64,000 bases of DNA from Pseudomonas sp. LFM046 (GTDB taxonomy: Bacteria > Pseudomonadota > Gammaproteobacteria > Pseudomonadales > Pseudomonadaceae). Of the stretch, positions 56,692 to 64,000 are shown piece by piece. The notes below the pieces were generated by a model, which was not told the origin of the DNA, searched no databases, and worked only from the letters and a program-made list of their open reading frames with translations. The stretch lies in contig NZ_JYKO02000001.1 of NCBI RefSeq assembly GCF_000949385.2, positions 1,822,620 through 1,886,619 of the forward strand, read 5' to 3'. Positions within the stretch are counted from its first letter, which is position 1, and each line of letters starts with the position of its first letter. The position numbers and the translations under genes are program-made.

Positions 56692-56714
56692 TCCGGCACT
56701 GTAAAGGAGTTGTT

Positions 56715-57485
56715 TTGAAAGTTTCTATAGTGACTGTTTGCTATAACAGTGCTTCGACCATCAGGGACACGATCGAGTCCGTCTTTTCTCAAAGCTATTC
56801 GGATATTGAATACATCATTGTTGATGGCGGTTCGAGGGACGCGACGTTATCGATCGTGGATGAGTACCGAGACCGGATCAATCGCGTGGTCAGTGAGCCC
56901 GATAGAGGCATATACGATGCGATGAACAAGGGAATCGCTATGGCCAATGGCGATATTATCGGTATCCTCAACTCGGATGACTATTTCGAGTCCGTGGACG
57001 CTATTGAAGCGGTAGTCGCTCACGCCCGTAAGTCGCCTGATTGTGAAGTGATATTCGGTGATGTCGTTTTTGTGCATCCCGATAATCTCGAGAAGGTCGT
57101 GCGCTACTATTCTTCTCGACACTTCAGGGCATGGAAGTTGAGGTTTGGTTGGATGCCGCCTCACCCCGCTACCTTTGTGAGGCGTGAAGCCTATGAGAGG
57201 GTGGGGAAGTATTCTCTTGATTATAAGATTTCCTCCGACTATGAGATGTTTGTCCGCCTGCTGCTCGTGAGTGAGTTATCTTTTTCACGACTGGAAAAAG
57301 TCCTGGTTAGAATGCGTTCCGGTGGTGCGAGTACTGCTGGAATCAGAAGTAGCATCCGGCTTAATCGTGAAATAGTCAGGGCTTGTCGCAGCAATGGTAT
57401 CTATACCAACTTGTTGTTCGTTCTTTCCAAGATCCCCTTCAAGCTCTTGGAATTGCTGAAACGACCAAGTGGTGTTGCCAGATGA
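56715..57485 (+). CDS. GT2-family glycosyltransferase
   Basis: GT-A glycosyltransferase of 256 residues: VSIVTVCYNSASTIRDTIES, YIIVDGGSRDATLSIVDEYR, SEPDRGIYDAMNKGIAMANG and LNSDDYFESVDAIEAVVAHA with the DxD-like SDD. It resembles WcaA/WcaE-type and WbpU-like transferases. The start is a TTG behind a strong AAAGGAG site; the next gene overlaps by 4 bases. The gene is next to wbpV and wbpL and may add the second sugar of the repeat unit. Confidence 0.87.
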   Translation: MKVSIVTVCYNSASTIRDTIESVFSQSYSDIEYIIVDGGSRDATLSIVDEYRDRINRVVSEPDRGIYDAMNKGIAMANGDIIGILNSDDYFESVDAIEAVVAHARKSPDCEVIFGDVVFVHPDNLEKVVRYYSSRHFRAWKLRFGWMPPHPATFVRREAYERVGKYSLDYKISSDYEMFVRLLLVSELSFSRLEKVLVRMRSGGASTAGIRSSIRLNREIVRACRSNGIYTNLLFVLSKIPFKLLELLKRPSGVAR

Positions 57486-58447
57486 AAAGGCTACTCCTGA
57501 CCGGAGCCAGTGGATTTGTCGGCCAAGAGATTTTGCGTCGATTGGGTGATGACCCTGGCTTTGAGGTTGTGGCCAGTGCTCGCCGTACTGAGCGATGCTT
57601 TTCCGGTGCGGCGACTACCGTGCAGGTTCCTGGTCTTGATGCCAGAACGAACTGGGAGTCGGCGCTCACGAATGTGAATGTGGTAATTCACTGCGCTGCC
57701 CGGGTGCATGTGATGAGCGATTCGGAGGCGGATCCGCTAGCAGCTTTCCGCCGAGTCAATGTCGAGGGCACCCTGAACCTGGCTCGCCAGGCCAGGGATG
57801 CCGGCGTGCGGCGATTCATTTTCGTCAGCTCTATCAAGGTGAATGGCGAAGGCACCGAGCCAGGTAGGCCCTACACCGCCGATCAGGCGCCTGAGCCTGT
57901 GGACCCCTACGGCATATCCAAGCTGGAGGCAGAGCATGGCCTTCGGCAAATCGCCGAAGAATCCAGAATGGAGGTGGTCATTGTCCGTCCGACCCTGGTG
58001 TATGGTCCGGGTGTGAAGGCTAACTTCCTTAGTATGATGCGCTGGCTGCACAGGGGCATTCCGCTTCCGTTCGGTGCAATCGACAATCGCAGGAGCCTGG
58101 TGTCAATCTACAACCTGGTAGACCTCCTGGTTACCTGCATCGACCATCCTGCCGCAGCTAATCAGGCCTTCCTGGTCAGCGATGGCCTGGATGTGTCCAC
58201 CACCGATCTGCTGCGTCGAATGAGTAAGGCACTCGAACGGCCGGCTCGTTTATTCCCGGTCCCCGCCGGACTCCTCGAACTCGCTGCCATGTCCTTGGGA
58301 AAACGGTCGTTGTCGCAGCGCCTTTGTGGCTCTTTGCAGGTGGACATCGGCAAGACCCGGGCGCTGCTGGGATGGACGCCCCCGGTCAGCTTGGACGAAG
58401 GGCTAAGAAGAACCGCCAAATATTTTCTGGAATATCAACAAAAATGA
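57482..58447 (+). CDS. wbpV: WbpV-like NAD-dependent epimerase/reductase (QuiNAc synthesis)
   Basis: SDR of 321 residues: LLLTGASGFVGQEILRRLGD, FIFVSSIKVNGEGTEPGRPY, DPYGISKLEAEHGLRQIAEE with the catalytic Tyr/Lys and IVRPTLVYGPGVKANFLSMM. In P. aeruginosa this enzyme reduces the WbpM product (UDP-2-acetamido-2,6-dideoxy-4-hexulose) to UDP-QuiNAc, and its position before wbpL and wbpM fits. ATG overlaps the previous stop. The DNA is GC-rich again from here on. Confidence 0.9.
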   Translation: MKRLLLTGASGFVGQEILRRLGDDPGFEVVASARRTERCFSGAATTVQVPGLDARTNWESALTNVNVVIHCAARVHVMSDSEADPLAAFRRVNVEGTLNLARQARDAGVRRFIFVSSIKVNGEGTEPGRPYTADQAPEPVDPYGISKLEAEHGLRQIAEESRMEVVIVRPTLVYGPGVKANFLSMMRWLHRGIPLPFGAIDNRRSLVSIYNLVDLLVTCIDHPAAANQAFLVSDGLDVSTTDLLRRMSKALERPARLFPVPAGLLELAAMSLGKRSLSQRLCGSLQVDIGKTRALLGWTPPVSLDEGLRRTAKYFLEYQQK

Positions 58448-59451
58448 CCCTTCTGGTGCTTGCCGCAGCGGTTGTCGTATCGCTGCTGATGACTGGCGCA
58501 CTGCGTCGTTACGCATTGAGTCGCAGCCTTATGGACGTGCCGAACGCCCGAAGCTCGCACTCGGTGCCGACCCCGCGGGGCGGCGGTGTGGCAATCGTTG
58601 CGTCGTTCATCGTCGCATTGCCGTTTCTGGCGTTGCTGGGGGCGATCAGCGAGGCCCTGTGCTGGGCGCTGCTGGGCGCCGGAATCTCTGTGGCCGTCAT
58701 TGGCTTCCTGGATGATCATGGGCATGTCGCGGCTAGGTGGCGGCTCCTTGCGCACTTTGGCGCTGCGATCTGGGCGCTGCTGATCATTGGCGGACTTCCT
58801 CCAATCGAGCTGTTCGGCGCCCAGGTGCAATTGGGTGTGTTGGGTTATGTGCTTGCCGCGCTGTATCTGGTCTGGCTCCTAAATCTCTACAACTTTATGG
58901 ACGGGATCGACGGCATTGCCAGTGTCGAAGCCATTACCGCTTGCGTAGGGGCTTCGCTTATCTACTGGTTCACTGGCCATGGTGAGCTGGTTACAGCTCC
59001 CTTGCTGCTGGCGGTGGCGGTCGCGGGGTTTCTGTACTGGAATTTCCCGCCGGCGAGGATCTTCATGGGCGATGCAGGGAGCGGGTTCCTGGGCATGTGC
59101 CTAGGCGTTCTTTCATTGCAGGCCGCTTGGACCGAATCCGCACTCCTCTGGAGCTGGCTCATCCTGCTAGGTGTATTCATCGCCGATGCCACCTGGACGC
59201 TGTTCCGGCGCCTGCTCAGAGGGGATAAGGTCTACGAGGCCCATCGGAGTCATGCGTACCAATTCGCTTCGCGACGATTCGGCAGGCACCTACCGGTGAC
59301 CCTGGCTATCGGAGCCATTAACCTGCTCTGGTTGCTGCCACTGGCCTCGCTCGTGGGGTTGGGGGTGCTGGATGGCGGCGTCGGGCTTGCCATTGCCTAT
59401 CTCCCCCTGCTCGGGCTGGCCATCAAGTTCAGGGCAGGGGAGCGGGAGTAA
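58444..59451 (+). CDS. wbpL: WbpL, initiating undecaprenyl-phosphate glycosyltransferase
   Basis: Integral membrane protein of 335 residues, WecA/MraY-like family, about eleven membrane segments. Motifs: SLMDVPNARSSHSVPTPRGG, GFLDDHGHVAARWRLLAHFG, NLYNFMDGIDGIASVEAITA, NFPPARIFMGDAGSGFLGMC and AHRSHAYQFASRRFGRHLPV, including the conserved Asp and NFMDGIDG. It transfers the first sugar phosphate (QuiNAc/FucNAc) to undecaprenyl phosphate. The start overlaps the wbpV stop; 136 bases follow before wbpM. Confidence 0.95.
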   Translation: MTLLVLAAAVVVSLLMTGALRRYALSRSLMDVPNARSSHSVPTPRGGGVAIVASFIVALPFLALLGAISEALCWALLGAGISVAVIGFLDDHGHVAARWRLLAHFGAAIWALLIIGGLPPIELFGAQVQLGVLGYVLAALYLVWLLNLYNFMDGIDGIASVEAITACVGASLIYWFTGHGELVTAPLLLAVAVAGFLYWNFPPARIFMGDAGSGFLGMCLGVLSLQAAWTESALLWSWLILLGVFIADATWTLFRRLLRGDKVYEAHRSHAYQFASRRFGRHLPVTLAIGAINLLWLLPLASLVGLGVLDGGVGLAIAYLPLLGLAIKFRAGERE

Positions 59452-59587
59452 GTTTGATCAGTGAGATTTAACGCTAGTCTGGTGTCAGAACAAGGAGATT
59501 GTTCGCGCGAGTTGTTCGATATCTGGAATCTCGAGGCGGTCATGGGTTATTCGGTTATGGTGAAAGTTGTAATTGGAAGAGGACGGG

Positions 59588-61588
59588 ATGACCATCAAGT
59601 TGCGTAAATGGCTGCTGAGTCTGCCAAGGCGATACAAGAGATTGATTCAGGTCTCGGTGGATATCGTCTTGGTCACTATTGCTCTTTGGTTGGCCTTCCT
59701 GGTTCGTCTGGGTATCGGTGCCCCCCTCAATCCCTTCTTGACCCACTCCTGGCTTTTCGTCGCGGCTCCGTTTGTGGCGGTGCCGATTTTCATCCGCTTC
59801 GGCATGTATCGCGCCGTCATGCGGTACTTCGGCAATGACGCGCTGATCGCCATCATCAAGGCGGTAACTCTATCCGCATTGCTCCTGGCTCTGGTGGTCT
59901 ACTGGTATCGTGAGCCTGTGGTCAACGTTCCCCGCTCGGTGGTGTTCAACTACTGGTGGTTGAGTCTGGTGCTGATCGGCGGTACGCGAATAGCCATGCG
60001 CCAGTATTTTCTGGGGGATTGGTATCTAGCCAGTCATACAATACCCTTCGGCTCGAAGGATAACGGCCTACCCCGCGTGGCGATCTATGGCGCGGGGGCG
60101 GCCGGTAATCAACTGGTTACGGCACTGCGCATGGGGCGTGCCATGCGGCCGGTCGCCTTCATCGACGACGACAGCAATATTGCCACTCGGACCATCGCCG
60201 GGCTTGAGGTCTACAAGCCTAAGCACATCCAGCAGATGATTGACCAGACCGGCGCACAAGAAGTGCTGTTGGCGATTCCCTCCGTGTCGCGGACTCGACG
60301 TCGTGAGATCCTGGCGACCCTTGAAGGCTTCCCGCTGCACGTGCGCAGCATTCCTGGTTTTATGGATCTGGCCAGTGGCCGGGTCAAGGTTGACGATATT
60401 CAGGAAGTGGACGTCGCCGATTTGCTTGGGCGTGACGCGGTTCCGCCCCGCAAGGGGCTGTTTGAGCGCTGCATCCAGAACAAGGTGGTGATGGTCACCG
60501 GCGCTGGCGGCTCCATCGGTTCCGAATTGTGCCGCCAGATACTGGGGACGAGGCCTAGAATCCTGCTGCTGTTCGAGCATAGTGAGTTCAACCTTTACAA
60601 CATTCAGATCGAACTCGAGCGGCGTATCGCTCGCGAGTCCCATAGCGTCCAGCTGATTCCTATTCTCGGTTCGGTGCGGAACTCGTCGCGCCTGGTGGAT
60701 GTGATGCGGACCTGGGGTGTCGATACCGTCTATCACGCTGCGGCGTACAAGCACGTCCCTATCGTCGAGCACAATATTGCCGAAGGCGTGCTGAACAACG
60801 TGATGGGCACGCTCTATACCGCGCAAGCAGCACTGCAGGCTGGGGTGGAGAACTTCGTGCTGATTTCCACGGACAAGGCGGTCCGTCCTACCAATGTCAT
60901 GGGTAGTACCAAGCGTCTGTCCGAAATGGCCCTGCAGGCTCTGAGTCGCGAGACGGCTCCGGTGATGTTCGGCGACAGCGAAGCGGTGCACCGGGTCAAC
61001 AAGACCCGCTTCACCATGGTTCGTTTCGGCAACGTGCTTGGCTCTTCCGGCTCGGTGATTCCGCTGTTCCGCGAGCAGATCAAGCGCGGCGGGCCGGTAA
61101 CCGTTACGCATCCCAATATCACGCGATACTTCATGACCATTCCTGAAGCGGCGCAGTTGGTTATCCAGGCGGGTTCAATGGGGCAGGGTGGTGATGTGTT
61201 CGTGTTGGATATGGGGCAACCGGTAAAGATTGCTGAATTGGCCGAAAAGATGGTTCATCTATCCGGCCTGACTGTTCGTTCCGAAAAAAATCCCAGCGGC
61301 GACATTGCCATCGAGTTCACCGGTCTGCGCCCTGGTGAAAAGCTCTATGAAGAACTGCTGATCGGCGACAACGTCAGCCCCACCGAGCATCCGATGATCA
61401 TGCGGGCCAATGAAGAGCACCTGTCATGGGATGTCTTCAAACGCGTGCTTTCCGAGCTGTTCGCCTCAGTCGAGAATGACGACTACGTGCGCGTGAGACA
61501 GCTCCTACGCGAAACGGTCAACGGTTACACCCCAGAAGAGGAAATTGTTGACTGGATCCATCAGCAGCGTCGCATTGAGCCCTCGTAG
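59588..61588 (+). CDS. wbpM: WbpM, UDP-GlcNAc 4,6-dehydratase
   Basis: Membrane-anchored dehydratase of 666 residues (P. aeruginosa WbpM is about 665). Four N-terminal membrane segments (VSVDIVLVTIALWLAFLVRL onwards), a CoA-binding-like central domain, and a C-terminal short-chain dehydrogenase domain: MVTGAGGSIGSELCRQILGT, STDKAVRPTNVMGSTKRLSE where the usual Tyr is Met (SMK type) as in WbpM, and FGNVLGSSGSVIPLFREQI. It makes the 4-keto intermediate for UDP-QuiNAc, with WbpV as the reductase. ATG behind GAGGACGGG. Confidence 0.97.
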   Translation: MTIKLRKWLLSLPRRYKRLIQVSVDIVLVTIALWLAFLVRLGIGAPLNPFLTHSWLFVAAPFVAVPIFIRFGMYRAVMRYFGNDALIAIIKAVTLSALLLALVVYWYREPVVNVPRSVVFNYWWLSLVLIGGTRIAMRQYFLGDWYLASHTIPFGSKDNGLPRVAIYGAGAAGNQLVTALRMGRAMRPVAFIDDDSNIATRTIAGLEVYKPKHIQQMIDQTGAQEVLLAIPSVSRTRRREILATLEGFPLHVRSIPGFMDLASGRVKVDDIQEVDVADLLGRDAVPPRKGLFERCIQNKVVMVTGAGGSIGSELCRQILGTRPRILLLFEHSEFNLYNIQIELERRIARESHSVQLIPILGSVRNSSRLVDVMRTWGVDTVYHAAAYKHVPIVEHNIAEGVLNNVMGTLYTAQAALQAGVENFVLISTDKAVRPTNVMGSTKRLSEMALQALSRETAPVMFGDSEAVHRVNKTRFTMVRFGNVLGSSGSVIPLFREQIKRGGPVTVTHPNITRYFMTIPEAAQLVIQAGSMGQGGDVFVLDMGQPVKIAELAEKMVHLSGLTVRSEKNPSGDIAIEFTGLRPGEKLYEELLIGDNVSPTEHPMIMRANEEHLSWDVFKRVLSELFASVENDDYVRVRQLLRETVNGYTPEEEIVDWIHQQRRIEPS

Positions 61589-61661
61589 TCCAGGCACTAG
61601 GGTGGCAGGGCGGATCAGGATGTACCGCCCTTCCCCTTACTGATGACAAGGAGTGTTCGCG

Positions 61662-61985
61662 ATGAATCGCGTTCGATTTGCCCCACTGTTCTTCGTTCTT
61701 TGCTCGCTTTTCCTTGGCTACGCCCAGGCAGCGCCTGCTGCCAAGGCGGAGGCAGCGCCCGTGGTGACGAGCGCTGCGCCGCAGGCCGGCAAGCTCAATA
61801 TCAATACTGCAGACGAAGCTGCACTGCAGGCGCAGTTGATTGCTATTGGCGCTGCAAAAGCCAAGGCCATCGTCCAGTATCGTGAAGAGAACGGCCCGTT
61901 TTCTTCGGTGGACGATCTGCTCGAGGTCAAGGGAATTGGCCTCAAGACGCTGGATAGGAATCGCGACAGGGTGAGTGTGGAGTAA
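61662..61985 (+). CDS. ComEA-like helix-hairpin-helix protein
   Basis: A 107-residue exported protein with a signal peptide (MNRVRFAPLFFVLCSLFLGYAQA at the N-terminus, hydrophobic h-region) and a C-terminal helix-hairpin-helix DNA-binding domain (INTADEAALQAQLIAIGAAK, then AIVQYREENGPFSSVDDLLE and VKGIGLKTLDRN). This is the ComEA type, thought to bind DNA in the periplasm during uptake. In Pseudomonas it sits between wbpM and tRNA-Asn. ATG at 61662 behind AAGGAG; GTG at 61653 less likely. Confidence 0.9.
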   Translation: MNRVRFAPLFFVLCSLFLGYAQAAPAAKAEAAPVVTSAAPQAGKLNINTADEAALQAQLIAIGAAKAKAIVQYREENGPFSSVDDLLEVKGIGLKTLDRNRDRVSVE

Positions 61986-62002
61986 AAGTCACGACTAATC
62001 AG

Positions 62003-62026
62003 AAAGCCGGCCTATAGGCCGGCTTT
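62003..62026 (+). terminator. Terminator after the ComEA-like gene
   Basis: AAAGCCGGCC, TATA, GGCCGGCTTT: perfect 10-bp stem followed by a T-rich tail, 18 bases past the stop of the ComEA-like gene. Confidence 0.9.
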
Positions 62027-62041
62027 TCTATTGCCCAAAGA

Positions 62042-62071
62042 AAAAGCCCTCAGCGTGTGCTGAGGGCTTTT
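62042..62071 (-). terminator. Terminator of tRNA-Asn
   Basis: AAAAGCCCTCAGC and GCTGAGGGCTTTT form a 13-bp perfect stem (loop GTGT) six bases beyond the 3' end of the minus-strand tRNA gene. Confidence 0.9.
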
Positions 62072-62076
62072 CAATT

Positions 62077-62152
62077 TGGCTCCGCGACCTGGACTCGAAC
62101 CAGGGACCCAATGATTAACAGTCATTTGCTCTACCGACTGAGCTATCGCGGA
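62077..62152 (-). tRNA. tRNA-Asn (GTT)
   Basis: The minus strand reads as a 76-base tRNA with acceptor TCCGCGA / TCGCGGA, D-loop TAGCTCAGTCGGTAGAGC, anticodon GTT in ACTGTTAATC, T-loop GGTTCGAGTCC and an encoded CCA (TGG at 62077-62079). It is followed by a strong terminator. As a tRNA flanking the O-antigen locus it is a plausible recombination site. Confidence 0.97.
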
Positions 62153-62222
62153 TCGGATGCGACGTATCTTACTGATTAGAAAGGAGAAGTCAAGCCTTCG
62201 CCCGAACTTCTCCTCTTTCCTC

Positions 62223-63419
62223 TCAGAGCACCTGGGAGATGGCGCGGGTGATGCTTTCCAGGTTGCTATTGTTCAGCGCGGCAACGCAGATGCGGCCGGT
62301 GCTGACGGCGTAGATGCCGAACTCGCTCTTCAGGCGCTCCACCTGCTCGGCGGTCAGGCCGGAGTAGGAGAACATGCCGCGCTGGCGAGCCACAAAGCTG
62401 AAGTCGCGCTTGGCGCCTTGAGCGGCCAGTTGCTCGACCATCGCGATGCGCATGCTATGGATGCGGGTGCGCATTTCGCCCAGCTCCGCTTCCCACATGG
62501 CGCGCAGCTCGGGGCTGTTGAGCACCGAAGCGACCACGGTGGCGCCGTGGGTCGGCGGGTTGGAGTAGTTGGTGCGGATCACGCGCTTGACCTGGGACAG
62601 CACGCGGCCGGCTTCTTCCTTGGAACTGGTCACCACGGACAGGGCGCCGACGCGCTCGCCGTAGAGGGAGAAGGACTTGGAGAAGGAGCTCGACACGAAG
62701 AATTGTAAGCCGGATTCGGCAAATAGGCGCACTGCGAACGCGTCCTCGTCGATGCCTTCACCGAAGCCCTGGTAAGCGATGTCGAGGAAGGGCACGTGCT
62801 CGCGCTCGCGCAGTACTTCCAGGACGGCTTTCCAGTCATCCAGGCTCAGGTCCACGCCGGTGGGGTTGTGGCAGCACGCGTGCAGGACCACGATGGAGCG
62901 AGCGGGCAGGGACTTGAGGTCCTCCAGCAGGCCGACGCGGTTCACACCATTGGTAGCGGCATCGTAGTAGCGGTAGTTCTGCACCGGGAAGCCGGCGGAC
63001 TCGAACAGGGCGCGGTGGTTTTCCCAGCTGGGATCGCTGATGGCCACGACAGCGTTGGGCAGCAGACGCTTGAGGAAGTCAGCGCCGGTCTTCAGCGCGC
63101 CCGTGCCACCAACGGCCTGGGTGGTGACCACGCGGCCCTGGGCCAGCAGTTCGGAGTCAGCGCCGAACAGCAGCTTCTGCACGGCCTGGTCGTAGGCAGC
63201 GATGCCTTCGATCGGCAGGTAGCCGCGCGGGGCGTGGGCCTCGATGCGGGCCTTTTCCGCTTCCGCTACAGCGCGCATGAGCGGGATACGGCCTTGCTCG
63301 TTGTAGTAGACGCCCACGCCCAGGTTGATCTTGGTGGCGCGGGTATCGGCGTTGAACGCTTCGTTGAGACCCAGGATGGGGTCGCGCGGAGCCATTTCGA
63401 CGGCAGAAAACAGACTCAT
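62223..63419 (-). CDS. Aromatic/aspartate aminotransferase
   Basis: Class I PLP aminotransferase of 398 residues (TyrB/AspC/PhhC type): MSLFSAVEMAPRDPILGLNE, INLGVGVYYNEQGRIPLMRA, HACCHNPTGVDLSLDDWKAV and the PLP Lys in SSSFSKSFSLYGERVGALSV, and RTNYSNPPTHGATVVASVL with the RTNYSNPP substrate region. It transaminates aromatic amino acids or aspartate with 2-oxoglutarate. In P. aeruginosa the corresponding gene lies between the tRNA-Asn and uvrB, as here. Confidence 0.95.
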   Translation of the reverse strand: MSLFSAVEMAPRDPILGLNEAFNADTRATKINLGVGVYYNEQGRIPLMRAVAEAEKARIEAHAPRGYLPIEGIAAYDQAVQKLLFGADSELLAQGRVVTTQAVGGTGALKTGADFLKRLLPNAVVAISDPSWENHRALFESAGFPVQNYRYYDAATNGVNRVGLLEDLKSLPARSIVVLHACCHNPTGVDLSLDDWKAVLEVLREREHVPFLDIAYQGFGEGIDEDAFAVRLFAESGLQFFVSSSFSKSFSLYGERVGALSVVTSSKEEAGRVLSQVKRVIRTNYSNPPTHGATVVASVLNSPELRAMWEAELGEMRTRIHSMRIAMVEQLAAQGAKRDFSFVARQRGMFSYSGLTAEQVERLKSEFGIYAVSTGRICVAALNNSNLESITRAISQVL

Positions 63420-63602
63420 GATGCGGCAGCTCGGAGGAGAAAGGTGAGGATGGAATGCAACCCCGAACGATGCGCGCTAGGGGTTGCGCAATCGGGCCGG
63501 TATTATAGCGGCCCAGGCAGCCTGCGGCGACATCGCGAACAGGCTTTCCGCCAGGTATGACGCCCGTTCTGCAAAGGTGTCACATCCAATGTCGAGGTCA
63601 GC

Positions 63603-64000
63603 ATGTCGGAGTTCCAGCTTGTCACCCGCTTCAAGCCCGCCGGCGACCAGCCGGAGGCCATTCGCCAGATGGTGGAAGGACTCGAAGCCGGCCTTTCGCA
63701 CCAGACATTGCTCGGCGTAACGGGCTCCGGGAAGACCTTCAGCATCGCCAATGTCATTTCCCAAGTGCAGCGTCCGACTCTGGTGCTGGCCCCTAACAAG
63801 ACGCTGGCCGCACAGCTTTACGGTGAGTTTCGCGCATTCTTCCCGAACAACTCGGTCGAGTACTTCGTTTCCTATTACGACTACTACCAGCCGGAAGCCT
63901 ACGTACCGTCCTCCGATACCTATATCGAGAAGGACGCATCGATCAACGACCACATCGAGCAGATGCGCCTGTCAGCCACCAAGGCGCTGTTGGAGCGGCC
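63603..64000 (+). CDS. uvrB: UvrABC system protein B, 5' part (3' end outside window)
   Basis: N-terminal 132 residues of UvrB, the nucleotide excision repair helicase-like subunit. It shows [20 protein letters not shown], Walker [36 protein letters not shown] and [20 protein letters not shown] with the tyrosine-rich beta-hairpin beginning. ATG at 63603. No LexA box is visible between it and the upstream gene. The rest lies beyond the window. Confidence 0.97.
   Translation, partial: MSEFQLVTRFKPAGDQPEAIRQMVEGLEAGLSHQTLLGVTGSGKTFSIANVISQVQRPTLVLAPNKTLAAQLYGEFRAFFPNNSVEYFVSYYDYYQPEAYVPSSDTYIEKDASINDHIEQMRLSATKALLER

Overview
The window is a high-GC gammaproteobacterial chromosome segment that looks like Pseudomonas, in the broad P. 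aeruginosa/P. resinovorans relationship. The reasons are DnaX, YbaB, RecR, RpsA, IhfB, WbpA/B/D/E and WbpM proteins that match P. aeruginosa forms as I remember them, the order ihfB - wzz - O-antigen genes - wbpM - ComEA-like - tRNA-Asn - aminotransferase - uvrB that frames the P. aeruginosa O-antigen locus, and LexA boxes of the CTG-N10-CAG type. No database search was run.

Layout. 1-3.9 kb: end of a Tad (Flp pilus) operon, tadA (cut by the window edge), tadB, tadC, tadD. 3.9-7.1 kb: an HU-like protein, a chemoreceptor, the 4.5S SRP RNA and a periplasmic solute-binding protein. 7.3-12.4 kb: dnaX-ybaB-recR, then an acyl-CoA dehydrogenase and a hotdog thioesterase. 12.6-20.9 kb: a formyltransferase-fold protein, the long multifunctional putA with candidate GTTGCA autoregulatory boxes upstream, a TetR regulator, a thiolase and an EamA permease. 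20.9-26.2 kb: a DNA-damage-looking region with two minus-strand operons, each behind a LexA-type box. One encodes a 46-residue proline-rich peptide plus a 103-residue unknown protein. The other encodes a FAN1-like VRR-NUC nuclease translationally coupled to an XPD/DinG-like Fe-S helicase with an apparent N-terminal RecB-like nuclease domain. An endonuclease I lies between them. 26.4-30.1 kb: a four-gene metabolic cassette (flavin monooxygenase, RidA, DUF1028, ArgE-like M20 deacylase).

30.4-61.6 kb: rpsA, ihfB and then an O-antigen locus of about 29 kb. It encodes chain-length control (wzz), wbpA/B/D/E for UDP-GlcNAc(3NAc)A with no wbpI epimerase, a flippase, a complete legionaminic acid pathway (legB, legC, legG, legI, a NeuD-type acetyltransferase, a PtmE-like CBS-nucleotidyltransferase and legF), an acetamidino-forming set (hisH2-hisF2-wbpG), a candidate Wzy, the GDP-L-fucose genes (gmd, fcl) with gmm and a ManC-type enzyme, three glycosyltransferases, and wbpV-wbpL-wbpM for QuiNAc initiation. 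Three transferases plus the initiating WbpL match four predicted sugars (QuiNAc, L-Fuc, a diacetamido uronic acid and a legionaminic acid, one of them probably amidinated). This suggests a tetrasaccharide repeat assembled by the Wzx/Wzy route. The middle of the locus is visibly more AT-rich and uses many GTG/TTG starts.

61.6-64 kb: ComEA-like helix-hairpin-helix protein, tRNA-Asn, an aromatic/aspartate aminotransferase and the start of uvrB (cut by the window edge). I saw no CRISPR array, transposase or prophage gene.
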